NCBI RefSeq assembly: GCF_943912385.1
Contig: NZ_CALTTY010000007.1
Location: 19,523-83,522 of the forward strand
Length of the DNA stretch: 64,000 bases
Direction of reading: 5' to 3'
Source of the DNA: an uncultured Anaerococcus sp.
Lineage (GTDB): Bacteria; Bacillota; Clostridia; Tissierellales; Peptoniphilaceae
A program made the position numbers and the translations under genes. The notes beneath the pieces were generated by a model, which searched no databases, had not been told where the DNA came from, and saw nothing but the letters and a program-made list of their open reading frames with translations. Below, piece after piece: positions 9,017 to 16,296 of the stretch (position 1 is its first letter; the number at the start of each line of letters is the position of its first letter).

Positions 9017-9718
9017 GTGGAATTTTTGCTAACACCCCAGGAAATAATTATTAGGATACTGGTATCTGCCTTTATAGGCTTTGTAATCGGTTTAAATAGG
9101 GAAAGGTATTCTTCTGCTGGAGTCAGGACCCATATGATCTTATCTGTCGGGGTTTGTATAATAACCCTAATCCAGGTCGACATGACCACTGAATCAATCA
9201 TATGGTATATGGAAAACCCTGAGTATATAGGTGTTGCAGGAACTGATACAACGAGACTTACTGCCCAGATAGTTTCAGGTATAGGTTTCTTAGGCTCAGG
9301 ACTCATCCTTGTAAGAAATGATAGAACAGTAGACGGGATGACTTCTGCTGTTTCCCTTTGGACTGTAGCAGGCATATCTATAGGAGTCGGTTACGGAGAA
9401 TATTTGATATCCCTACTTGGCGGAGGGCTTTTGATAGGCATCCTTACCATCCTAAATTCTAAAGCAACTCGTTATAACATCCTAAGTCTTAAGGTTTATT
9501 TTAAAGACTTTGAACCAGAAAGATCAGAGATAAATAATATCTTAAAATCCTATAATGGGAAGATAATAAACTATACCAAGGAGAAAATTATTACTGAAAA
9601 TGGCAAGGAATACCGCTATATTTATGAGATAGAATACAAGGGTTTCATAGATAAAATCGACTTTCTAGATAGGTTTTCCGAAAGCTTTAAGGATATTTCC
9701 TATATAAAATTAGTATAA
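9017..9718 (+). CDS. MgtC/SapB-family membrane protein
   Basis: 233 residues with a membrane N-terminal half of about four helices. The MgtC motifs are visible: IGLNRERYSSAGVRTHM early, then GIGFLGSGLI and the TSAVSLWTVAGISIGVG segment. The C-terminal third is a soluble ACT-like region. Relatives modulate magnesium homeostasis or F1F0-ATPase activity. The start is a GTG, 5 bp after AAGGAGG, with no better ATG. It stands alone. Confidence 0.85.
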   Translation: MEFLLTPQEIIIRILVSAFIGFVIGLNRERYSSAGVRTHMILSVGVCIITLIQVDMTTESIIWYMENPEYIGVAGTDTTRLTAQIVSGIGFLGSGLILVRNDRTVDGMTSAVSLWTVAGISIGVGYGEYLISLLGGGLLIGILTILNSKATRYNILSLKVYFKDFEPERSEINNILKSYNGKIINYTKEKIITENGKEYRYIYEIEYKGFIDKIDFLDRFSESFKDISYIKLV

Positions 9719-9804
9719 ATTAAAGGGGAAATATTCAGATCCCTAGATAGATGCTAGTTTTTCTACATGTCAATATAAATTTGGAATGTGAAAGAATAAT
9801 AACT

Positions 9805-10254
9805 ATGGAAAAATTTATAAAAACTTTTAAAGAACTTAATATAGACGACCTTTACGAAATCCTAAGACTAAGAGTAGATGTATTTGTAGTAGAACAAGCC
9901 TGATCTTACAAAGAAATAGATGGAATTGATAAAAAAGCCCTCCATATTTATATAAAAGATGAGGGAGAAATAATTGCCTATGCAAGGCTTTTTAAAGAAA
10001 ATGACCGAATTCACATAGGCAGAGTCATTGCCAAAAAAAGAGGCCAAGGTCTAGGTAAGCTTGTATTAAAAGAATCCATAGAAGCAGCTATAGAAAACTA
10101 CCATGCCAAAAAAATCCACATAGAAGCCCAGATATACGCTAGAGAATTTTATGAAAAGCTAGGTTTTGTAAAAACATCAGAGGAATTTTTCCTAGATGGG
10201 ATTGAACACATTAAGATGGTATTGGATTTATCCGAGACAAATTATCTTTTTTAA
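9805..10254 (+). pseudogene. ElaA-like GNAT acetyltransferase with in-frame TGA
   Basis: A 149-codon frame encodes a GNAT acetyltransferase of the ElaA type: RVDVFVVEQ, then YKEIDGID, GRVIAKKRGQGLGKL (acetyl-CoA loop) and FYEKLGF. It is interrupted by TGA at 9901-9903, exactly where ElaA relatives carry the Cys of an EQ-x-CPY motif. Everything on either side remains in frame, so a single substitution (TGT or TGC to TGA) explains it. I see no convincing selenocysteine insertion hairpin right after the TGA, and I read this as a recent nonsense mutation. Confidence 0.8.
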
Positions 10255-10360
10255 TTTCTTTATATTATATTTTTTAGATCTAAAGGGTATTATTTTATCC
10301 ACTATCAAACCTCGTAATTTAATAAATTAGATTTTTTATTCTACTTACAGTTGAATCTCC

Positions 10361-10690
10361 GTTCAAAGGGGAGGCCCTAGGGGGCGGCAGATGCCCCCTC
10401 ACCCGCCTCCCCTTAAACCCCTCTCGGCTACACCCCCCGACTGCTCCTTAGCGGAGTGCGGAAGTAGAAGCTTGCTTTTTGTAAGCTTTTTTTAGTAAAG
10501 GGAATATCTTCGTAAAAGTTTACGTGTATCCCTACAGATTTCTAATCTTCGGTTTGCTAAAAACTGATAACTCGCTAGCGCTCAAACAATCAGTTTTCTT
10601 AACGCAATCCTTGATTAGAAATCATTGCCTGATAAAGGATAGAATTTGTCTCGATGTTCTACATATGCTAAGCTCGTTTGGCTTTGCCAA
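10361..10690 (+). repeat. GC-rich structured element, left copy
   Basis: It begins with GTTCAAAGGGGAG (10361-10373) and matches, in inverted orientation, the copy at 12633-12978. Shared blocks in order are the terminal motif, a CTCCTTAGCGGAGTGCG segment (10443-10460), a three-tier hairpin (10537-10623) and CTCGTTTGGCTTTGCCAA (10673-10690). No transposase is present, so it resembles a non-autonomous element. Confidence 0.7.
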
Positions 10691-11030
10691 ACATTGCTAG
10701 ATGAGTTTTTCATTTTCAAATGAAGAGTAGAAAACTTAAGACCAAGTATTTTAAAATCCTAAGCATCTGTGAAAAAAATTGCACTGACAGCTCTTTACGA
10801 ATAAAAGCATTAAAAATACTGTGAACTAATTTCCAAATAAAAAACACAAGTTAGACTAAATTGTAATTTTTAAGAGGCTTGGGATTTTAAAAAGTTAGGA
10901 TAATAATAAACTAAAACAGGGGCTCCTCTATACCAAAAAAGTTTGCCGAAGGCAAACACCTTGTCCCTCGAGAGGGGTCGCTCGGAGGGGGTAAGTCTCC
11001 ACGAGCCGACGGGCTTGCCGGGGGTTTAAA

Positions 11031-11189
11031 GGGACCCGATGTGGGAACATCCTGCCCTAGCGGCCGAGAGCGACGAAAAGTTCCCTAGGGCTCCCCTTTG
11101 AACAAGGTCATTATGTAAAAATGAAGAAATACCATAAGATTAAAATAATTTTAAATTAAAATAAAAAGAAAATATACCTGGAATACTAG
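11031..11189 (+). repeat. 159-bp direct repeat, copy 1
   Basis: Nearly identical (three differences seen) and equal in length to 12906-13064. It covers the end of the GC-rich element (terminal motif CTCCCCTTTGAAC at 11091-11103) plus about 86 bp of AT-rich flank, so flanking DNA was duplicated together with the element end. Confidence 0.85.
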
Positions 11190-11279
11190 GCTTACCTAGC
11201 GAAAAATGTAATGCGTATGTATATACAAAATATAGATAAATGTTGTTTTGCTCGTATAATAATAAAAAAGGAGCAAATT

Positions 11280-11576
11280 ATGGCAAAAACAGCAAATCTT
11301 ACAGTTAGACTAGAACCAGAAATAAAAAAAGAAGCAGAAGAGATTTTAGATAAGCTTGGTATTCCAGCATCAAGTGCTGTTGATATGTTTTATAGGCAGG
11401 TAATATTAAACAAAGGTCTTCCATTTGAAGCAAAACTTCCTGATAATATAGTTGATGATTTTAGATCTATATCAAAAGAAGAATTGAAGTTGATGATAGA
11501 TAAAGCTTTGAATGATAAAACTGAAGCTGAAGAAGCAAGCCTTGCTTTTAAATCGATCTACGAGGATCTTAGATGA
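11280..11576 (+). CDS. RelB/DinJ-family antitoxin
   Basis: 98-residue antitoxin. The N-terminal KTANLTVRLEPEIKKEAEEI ribbon-helix-helix and the following LGIPASSAVDMFYRQV are the classical RelB/DinJ signature; the C-terminal tail would wrap the toxin. I start at 11280, six bases after AAGGAGC, instead of at an upstream in-frame ATG (11211) with no binding site. A TATAAT box lies at 11255-11260. It overlaps the toxin gene by 4 bp (ATGA), and it presumably represses its own operon. Confidence 0.9.
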   Translation: MAKTANLTVRLEPEIKKEAEEILDKLGIPASSAVDMFYRQVILNKGLPFEAKLPDNIVDDFRSISKEELKLMIDKALNDKTEAEEASLAFKSIYEDLR

Positions 11577-11881
11577 ACTATGAGGTCTATATCAAGAAAG
11601 ATGCAAAGGTAGACATAGTTGGTATTTATAATTATATCAAGTATACGCTACAATCTCCAGATGCAGCTATGAATATAGTCAAAAAAATAGAAGAGTCTAT
11701 AATGGATTTAAATTTCATGCCTGAAAGATTTGAATTATTAGATTTGGAAGGTTCAGACTATAAAAATATTAGGAAATTAATTGTTAAAAATTATATAGTT
11801 GTATATAAAGTTCTTAAAAAAGATTGTAGGGTAGATGTTCTTCGTGTATTCTATTCAAAAAGAAATATAAGTAGTATTTAA
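11573..11881 (+). CDS. RelE/ParE-superfamily toxin
   Basis: 102-residue toxin. The YEVYIKKDAKVDIVGIYNYI start, the MPERFELLD segment and the C-terminal IVKNYIVVYKV then VLRVFYSKRN are typical of the RelE/ParE fold. These toxins act as ribosome-dependent mRNA interferases (RelE) or gyrase inhibitors (ParE); the sequence alone does not choose, although the YIKYTL helix and VFYSKRN end look more ParE-like. It is translationally coupled to the antitoxin. The pair sits between inverted repeat elements, which suggests acquisition as a module. Confidence 0.87.
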   Translation: MNYEVYIKKDAKVDIVGIYNYIKYTLQSPDAAMNIVKKIEESIMDLNFMPERFELLDLEGSDYKNIRKLIVKNYIVVYKVLKKDCRVDVLRVFYSKRNISSI

Positions 11882-11940
11882 GAAAGAGAATTCCTCCCTT
11901 TTTTATTTTAAAATTTTGCTATAAGTATAAGAGGTTAATT

Positions 11941-12579
11941 ATGGAAACTTTTGTAAATGAATTTCACAACAAACACACATACATAAAAATAAATGATATA
12001 AAAAAGATAAAAGTGGCTGATTTAGAGGCTTTGGCTAAGGATACGCCCTTGCAGATTGGGATTTATTCTGATCAGCTAGAAGTAATTGACTTATTAAAAA
12101 AAGCGGGTTTCATCCTAAAAAGAAAGTGCTATGAAGTAGAAGTGACCAGGGAAGATTTGAAAAATCCCTTAGGGACTAAAAAACTTGAAACAAAGCTAAC
12201 AAGCAAGGGAGAAATTGCCTTTGAAAAGGCGAGTGACTTGGTTTTTAAATACTATAAAAAAACCCACGAATCAGTGAGTCCTCTAACTGTTGGCCTTGAA
12301 AAATTCAAAGAAATACTCCCAGATCAAGCTTTTTATTATGAAAAAGAAGGACAAGTCATAATGCCAGCCTTCCTATAAAACGAAGAAATCGCCTACCTAG
12401 CAGGCTTTGAGGAAAAACTTGTAGATGAATTTATAAATGATTTATTAATATATTTATTCAAAAACTACGAAGAAATTTTCTTAGAAGCCGACACCACAGA
12501 CCCTTTGGCAACAAGGCTTAAGAATAATTTTGTAGAAAAAATCGACATTTCTTTTGATACTTATATCAAATATAATTAG
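11941..12579 (+). pseudogene. GNAT-like acetyltransferase with in-frame TAA
   Basis: A 212-codon frame starts with METFVNEF and contains LLKKAGFILKRKCYEVEV, which resembles the acetyl-CoA-binding core of a GNAT protein. TAA at 12376-12378 stops it after residue 145, but the same frame continues to 12579 with well-formed sequence (EADTTDPLATRL near the end). A single substitution therefore truncated the gene. The family call is moderate and the disruption is clear. Confidence 0.65.
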
Positions 12580-12632
12580 GTAAAAAATTGTAAACAGTCA
12601 AAACTAAAGAATAAAATTTATATAAGCAAAAC

Positions 12633-12978
12633 TTGGCAAAGCCAAACGAGTCTTGAAACCCTCATACTTCGAGACCTTTTTTCTCAAGGTCAAAACCTAA
12701 ATTCTAATCAAAAAGCCCGTTAATAAAATCGCACTGTTTGAGGCTTCAGCCGAGTTTGCGATTTTTAGGGCTTTAACGATTAGAATGATAGTAAGAATAT
12801 ACGAAAATTAATACAAGGTAATACGCTCTACTAATAAAGCTTGCGAAAAGCAAGTTTCTATTTTCGCACTCCGCTTAAGGAGACGTTCGGGGGTGTAACG
12901 GAAAGGGGACCCGATGTGGGAACATTTTGCCCTAGCGGCCGAGAGCGACGAAAAGTTCCCTAGGGCTCCCCTTTGAAC
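12633..12978 (-). repeat. GC-rich structured element, right copy
   Basis: Inverted counterpart of 10361-10690. It holds TTGGCAAAGCCAAACGAG (12633-12650), the covarying hairpin (12701-12786), the GCGGAGTGCG-type block near 12866 and the terminal motif CTCCCCTTTGAAC (12966-12978). Its last part belongs to the 159-bp direct repeat 12906-13064. No gene lies between 12580 and 13359. Confidence 0.7.
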
Positions 12979-13098
12979 AAGGTCATTATGTAAAAATGAA
13001 GAAATACCATAAGATTAAAATAATTTTAAATTAAAATAAAAAGAAAATATTCCTGGAATACTAGACTTGATAAATGCAAAATTTTCAAGAAAATTTTG

Positions 13099-13276
13099 TA
13101 AAAAACCTAATCTTTTTACAAATAACGCTCCTATTCGTCGCGTCAGTCCTCCCCGAGCCGGACGGGCTAGCTCAAAATTACATAAGGTTTTTCATAAATT
13201 TCTGCTGCGGAGCTTTGCACCTTGAGAAATTTTGAAAACCGTAAAACTTTGCTTACAAAGTTTTTACTACCATTAA
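13099..13276 (-). repeat. Structured repeat family 1, copy 1
   Basis: Read on the minus strand it begins with TTAATGGTAGT and folds into three hairpins in the same order as the copies at 39023 and 40281. They are an ACTTTG-TAAG-CAAAGT hairpin, a long stem with GGTTTTC pairing to GAAAACC, and a hairpin whose loop contains GACGAATAGGA. It ends 2 bp before the CtsR box of the metallopeptidase gene. Confidence 0.75.
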
Positions 13277-13277
13277 C

Positions 13278-13317
13278 TTTGACCATCTTTGACTTTTCTG
13301 AAAAATGAAGATATAGT
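13278..13317 (+). promoter_or_regulatory. CtsR box overlapping a sigma-A promoter
   Basis: TTTGACC (13278-13284), three bases, then TTTGACT (13288-13294). On the opposite strand this reads AGTCAAA-GAT-GGTCAAA, a full match to the CtsR heptad direct repeat. The second heptad contains the -35 box TTGACT (13289-13294), which is 17 bp from the -10 box TATAGT (13312-13317). CtsR bound here should block RNA polymerase directly. Confidence 0.85.
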
Positions 13318-13359
13318 AATTAAAATAGGAATTTTTTGAAAATAGAAAAGAGGAAGATT

Positions 13360-14061
13360 ATGTATCCATATGGCTTATATTTTGATAAGACTTATATATT
13401 AGTCTTGATTGGCCTTGTAATTTCAATGCTGGCTCAGGCTAATATTAATGCAAAATTTAATAAATACAAGAAAATTAGATCAAAAAGAGGTATTACCGGA
13501 GCTGAGGCTGCACAAAGGGTCCTTGACTATAATAATTACAATGACATATCAATTAAGAGGGTGAGAGGGTCCTTGTCTGATTATTTTAACCCAATGACTA
13601 AGGAAGTCGCCCTATCAGATACTTCCTTTAAGGATAGCTCAATAGCATCCCTGGCTGTAGCCCTCCACGAGGTGGGTCACGTAATCCAGTTTAAGGAAGG
13701 TTATGTACCGCTTAAGATTAAGTCTTATATAGTCCCAGCGGTAAATTTCGGATCAAAGATATCCCTTCCAATTTTAATCCTTGGCTCAATAATGAGTCAT
13801 CAGAGCCTTATAAACATAGGTCTTGCCCTATTTTCCCTAACACTAATCTTCCAACTAGTAACCCTACCAGTGGAATTTGACGCATCAAAAAGGGCCCTCG
13901 TAGCTCTAGAAAGATCTCAGATTTTAGACCAAAGCGAAATCTCAGGAGCAAGAGAAATGCTAAAATCAGCAGCCCTAACCTATGTAGCAGCAACAATAAC
14001 AACAGCTCTTCAAGTATTAAGACTCTTTTTACTCTTTGGAAATAGAAATAGAAGGGACTAA
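13360..14061 (+). CDS. YugP-like neutral zinc metallopeptidase (PF04298)
   Basis: 233-residue membrane-associated peptidase of the Zn_peptidase_2 family. It has an N-terminal helix, the zinc motif HEVGH around residue 108 and two or three further hydrophobic segments. The conserved sequence LPVEFDASKRAL supplies the family's third-ligand region. I start at ATG 13360 after GAGGAAG, not at the in-frame TTG at 13336. The CtsR box in its promoter places it in the heat-shock/protein-quality regulon, beside ctsR-clpC. Confidence 0.88.
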   Translation: MYPYGLYFDKTYILVLIGLVISMLAQANINAKFNKYKKIRSKRGITGAEAAQRVLDYNNYNDISIKRVRGSLSDYFNPMTKEVALSDTSFKDSSIASLAVALHEVGHVIQFKEGYVPLKIKSYIVPAVNFGSKISLPILILGSIMSHQSLINIGLALFSLTLIFQLVTLPVEFDASKRALVALERSQILDQSEISGAREMLKSAALTYVAATITTALQVLRLFLLFGNRNRRD

Positions 14062-14114
14062 GCTAGCCTTTAAGGCTTGAGGACTTTTACTAAAGTAAAT
14101 ACTCTATAACTTAA

Positions 14115-14141
14115 ATGTCCAGGGTTTCCTGGGCATTTTTA
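14115..14141 (+). terminator. Intrinsic terminator of the metallopeptidase gene
   Basis: Arms ATGTCCAGG (14115-14123) and CCTGGGCAT (about 14128-14136) followed by TTTTT separate this gene from the ctsR operon. Confidence 0.75.
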
Positions 14142-14153
14142 TTAAAAAATATT

Positions 14154-14249
14154 TTGTAAATTCCTACTAAACTAGTATAGTTTATACTAGGAAGCATAGC
14201 TTCCTTTATTTTACAGAAGATGGTCAGAGATAGTCAGTAAACTTTGACC
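14154..14249 (+). promoter_or_regulatory. ctsR operon promoter and CtsR operator
   Basis: -35 TTGTAA (14154-14159), 16-bp spacer, -10 TATAGT (14176-14181). The -10 lies inside a perfect palindrome with arms CTAGTATA (14172-14179) and TATACTAG (14183-14190). Downstream of the likely start, GGTCAGA-GAT-AGTCAGT (14222-14238) is a slightly imperfect CtsR direct repeat, followed by an inverted heptad TTTGACC (14243-14249). This fits CtsR autorepression. Confidence 0.75.
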
Positions 14250-14274
14250 TTTAGATAGAGAAAGATAGGAGATT

Positions 14275-14736
14275 ATGGCAGGTTTAACTAATCAAATAGA
14301 AAGATTTCTAAAACTCATGCTAGCTGATAGTGTAGATGGGGCATTAGAAATTGGTAGAAATGAATTGGCGAGCCAGTTTGATTGTTCGCCAAGCCAGATT
14401 AACTACGTCCTTTCAACCAGGTTTACCCCTTATAACGGCTACCTTATTGAAAGTAAACGTGGGGGTAATGGCTTTATAAAGATTATAACCATAGTTGAAG
14501 AAGACGATTATATTTCTTATCTTTTAAGAAATTTAGCAGAAGAAATGAGCGAGTCAAATGCCAATAATCTTTTTAAAGACCTATATGAAAGAGATTATTT
14601 TGACAAGAATGAATATCTGATGGCAAAATATACAACCAGCGATAAGACCCTGGCAGATATAGAAGCCAAGGGGCGCAATACAGTCAGATCATCTCTTGTA
14701 AGCAGTATCTTACTAAGTATTTTGGCAAGGAGTTAA
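14275..14736 (+). CDS. ctsR: CtsR, class III stress-gene repressor
   Basis: 153-residue repressor of clp genes. The N-terminal winged-helix sequence is typical: NQIERFLKLMLADS, then NELASQFDCSPSQINYVLSTR and the beta-wing YLIESKRGGNGFIKI with its conserved RGGNG tip. The C-terminal dimerisation part carries the thermosensing and ClpC-interaction region in relatives. It is the first gene of the four-gene ctsR-mcsA-mcsB-clpC operon, with AGGAG upstream, and it controls its own promoter through a CtsR box. Confidence 0.95.
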   Translation: MAGLTNQIERFLKLMLADSVDGALEIGRNELASQFDCSPSQINYVLSTRFTPYNGYLIESKRGGNGFIKIITIVEEDDYISYLLRNLAEEMSESNANNLFKDLYERDYFDKNEYLMAKYTTSDKTLADIEAKGRNTVRSSLVSSILLSILARS

Positions 14737-14737
14737 T

Positions 14738-15322
14738 ATGAAATGTGATAAATGCGGCAAAGAAGCCAGTGTGAGCCTCAAGGTGATTTTTAATGGCAAT
14801 AGCCACAATATCCACCTTTGCTCCGAATGTATGAAAGAGTATTCAAATCTACCAGAAGGTGTAGATCCAAAAAATATAAATGCAGAAAATATTTCCTTTA
14901 ATCCAAAGGACCTAGAAGGTCTCCTCCAAAAATTTATCCCTTCCCTAGAAGAGGTAATAAATGGATTTTATGAATACAAGTATAACCAGGCCAACAAGGA
15001 CCTTGAATATATCATAAATATAGATGAAAAGTCTTGCCCATATTGTGGTAACCTCGGGTCAAATATCAGAAACGGGGAGTTTGGATGTCCTTACTGCTAT
15101 AAGTTAAAAAAAAGCTTGACAGATAGGGTCTTAAAAACTTATAACAACCTAACAGAGTACAAGGGATCATACCCTAGGGCAGAAAGAAAATTTAAAAAAG
15201 TGGCTGATGAGATAAAAGACTTATCTCAAAGATTAAACGAATCTGTAGCAACTGAAGACTACGAGCTAGCCGCTGACCTAAAGGAAAAAATTGACAAACT
15301 AAATATGCAGGTGAAAAAGTGA
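14738..15322 (+). CDS. mcsA: McsA, zinc-binding activator of McsB
   Basis: 194 residues. Two zinc sites are visible: MKCDKCG with HLCSECM at the N-terminus, and CPYCG with GCPYCY around residues 105-125. A UVR motif at the C-terminus (EDYELAADLKEKIDKL) is the usual protein-interaction helix. McsA stimulates the McsB arginine kinase and helps target repressors and misfolded proteins to ClpC. It starts 1 bp after ctsR and overlaps mcsB (GTGA). If McsB is inactive here, McsA may work mainly as a ClpC adaptor. Confidence 0.92.
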   Translation: MKCDKCGKEASVSLKVIFNGNSHNIHLCSECMKEYSNLPEGVDPKNINAENISFNPKDLEGLLQKFIPSLEEVINGFYEYKYNQANKDLEYIINIDEKSCPYCGNLGSNIRNGEFGCPYCYKLKKSLTDRVLKTYNNLTEYKGSYPRAERKFKKVADEIKDLSQRLNESVATEDYELAADLKEKIDKLNMQVKK

Positions 15323-16296
15323 CAGAATTTACAAAAGATGTAATCATCTCTTCTAACCTATCCCTAAGGAGAAATATCAAAGGCTATGATTTTCCAACAA
15401 CTATGACCTATGATGAGAGCCTTATTATAATCGATATGGTAAAAAATATCTTTGATGACAGGCTAGTTAAGCTTTCTGACCTTGATGATGATACCATAGA
15501 CAGGCTTATAGAAGACATGGTCTTAAGCGAAGACACAAGGGATAAGCTAATCGAAGTAGGTCTAGTCTTTGAAGGAGATACTACCCTCGTTATAAACGAT
15601 AGGGATCATATTTCCATAAATATTTCAGATTTCGACCTAGACCTAACATCGGCCTATAAAAGAGCAGTTGAGATAGAAAAGGTCCTTGATAAGTACCTAG
15701 ACTTTGCTTTTTCTAGCGAGTACGGCTACCTCACAAGTGGGGCAAGAAATGCAGGTACAGGTCTTGAAATATGGGTGAAGATGTTTCTCTTTGGCCTTAT
15801 AGATAATCCTAAGACCTACCAAGGTTTTGAGCAGGCTATGGTCTATGCAGGTCTTTACCCAAGGAAATTTGTTCCAGACGGTTTAAAGTCCTATGCAGAT
15901 GACCTCTACCTTTTAAAAAACTATGGTAATTACAGGAAGGATACAGCTGGCTACCTTAAAAAGATAGAAAAAGATCTGGAAACCCTTGTTAAAAGTGAGA
16001 GAAGGTTTAGAAGAGATTATAAAATTTTAAATAATATAGATGACAGAGAAGTAGAAGAAGAAATTGAACTTTTAGAAAATAGCCTAAAAGGCGGCCTTGT
16101 TAAAAGCCTAGAGAAGATGGCAGCCTATCTTTATAAATTAAGAAAATACCAGCTTTTAGGCTTTAAGACAAATATAAGCGAAGCTGACATAGACTATTTG
16201 ATAAAAAATATCACTTCTTATAAGTATAAAGACAACCTAAATGCCGAAAGGTATGAGTTTTTAATGAAGTATATGGGGGATGACCATGGAAAATAA
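15319..16296 (+). CDS. mcsB: McsB-like protein, probable pseudo-arginine kinase
   Basis: 325 residues with a GTG start that overlaps the mcsA stop. Position and weak similarity identify it as McsB: DVIISSNLSLRRN, then LVINDRDHISI and GYLTSGARNAGTGL. Key phosphagen-kinase residues are replaced compared with the usual motifs. SSR becomes SSN (11-13), NEEDH becomes NDRDH (93-97), the Cys of TSCPTN becomes Gly (141), and the following Arg of RASVM becomes Glu (150). The phosphate-binding N-TLG region after residue 170 is unrecognisable. Protein-arginine kinase activity is therefore doubtful. A structural or adaptor role with McsA and ClpC is plausible. Confidence 0.8.
   Translation: MTEFTKDVIISSNLSLRRNIKGYDFPTTMTYDESLIIIDMVKNIFDDRLVKLSDLDDDTIDRLIEDMVLSEDTRDKLIEVGLVFEGDTTLVINDRDHISINISDFDLDLTSAYKRAVEIEKVLDKYLDFAFSSEYGYLTSGARNAGTGLEIWVKMFLFGLIDNPKTYQGFEQAMVYAGLYPRKFVPDGLKSYADDLYLLKNYGNYRKDTAGYLKKIEKDLETLVKSERRFRRDYKILNNIDDREVEEEIELLENSLKGGLVKSLEKMAAYLYKLRKYQLLGFKTNISEADIDYLIKNITSYKYKDNLNAERYEFLMKYMGDDHGK

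Larger units (their letters stand above)
10255..11279. other. Gene-free, repeat-rich stretch
   Basis: About 1 kb without a credible reading frame. It contains the left copy of the GC-rich inverted element (10361-10690), AT-rich filler, a small hairpin GTTTGCC/GGCAAAC near 10950 and a second GC-rich block (10975-11103) that ends in the same terminal motif in opposite orientation. The sharp GC peaks in an AT-rich background mark it as foreign. Confidence 0.7.

Noticed and set aside
9901..9903. Selenocysteine codon in the ElaA-like gene
   Set aside because: No convincing bSECIS hairpin follows the TGA and the adjacent conserved Pro is also changed. Nonsense mutation is simpler, so it is annotated as a pseudogene and kept only as a low-interest check.
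11211..11279. Upstream ATG extending the RelB antitoxin by 23 residues
   Set aside because: The extension lacks a ribosome binding site, contains the likely promoter and does not resemble RelB; ATG 11280 has AAGGAGC in place.
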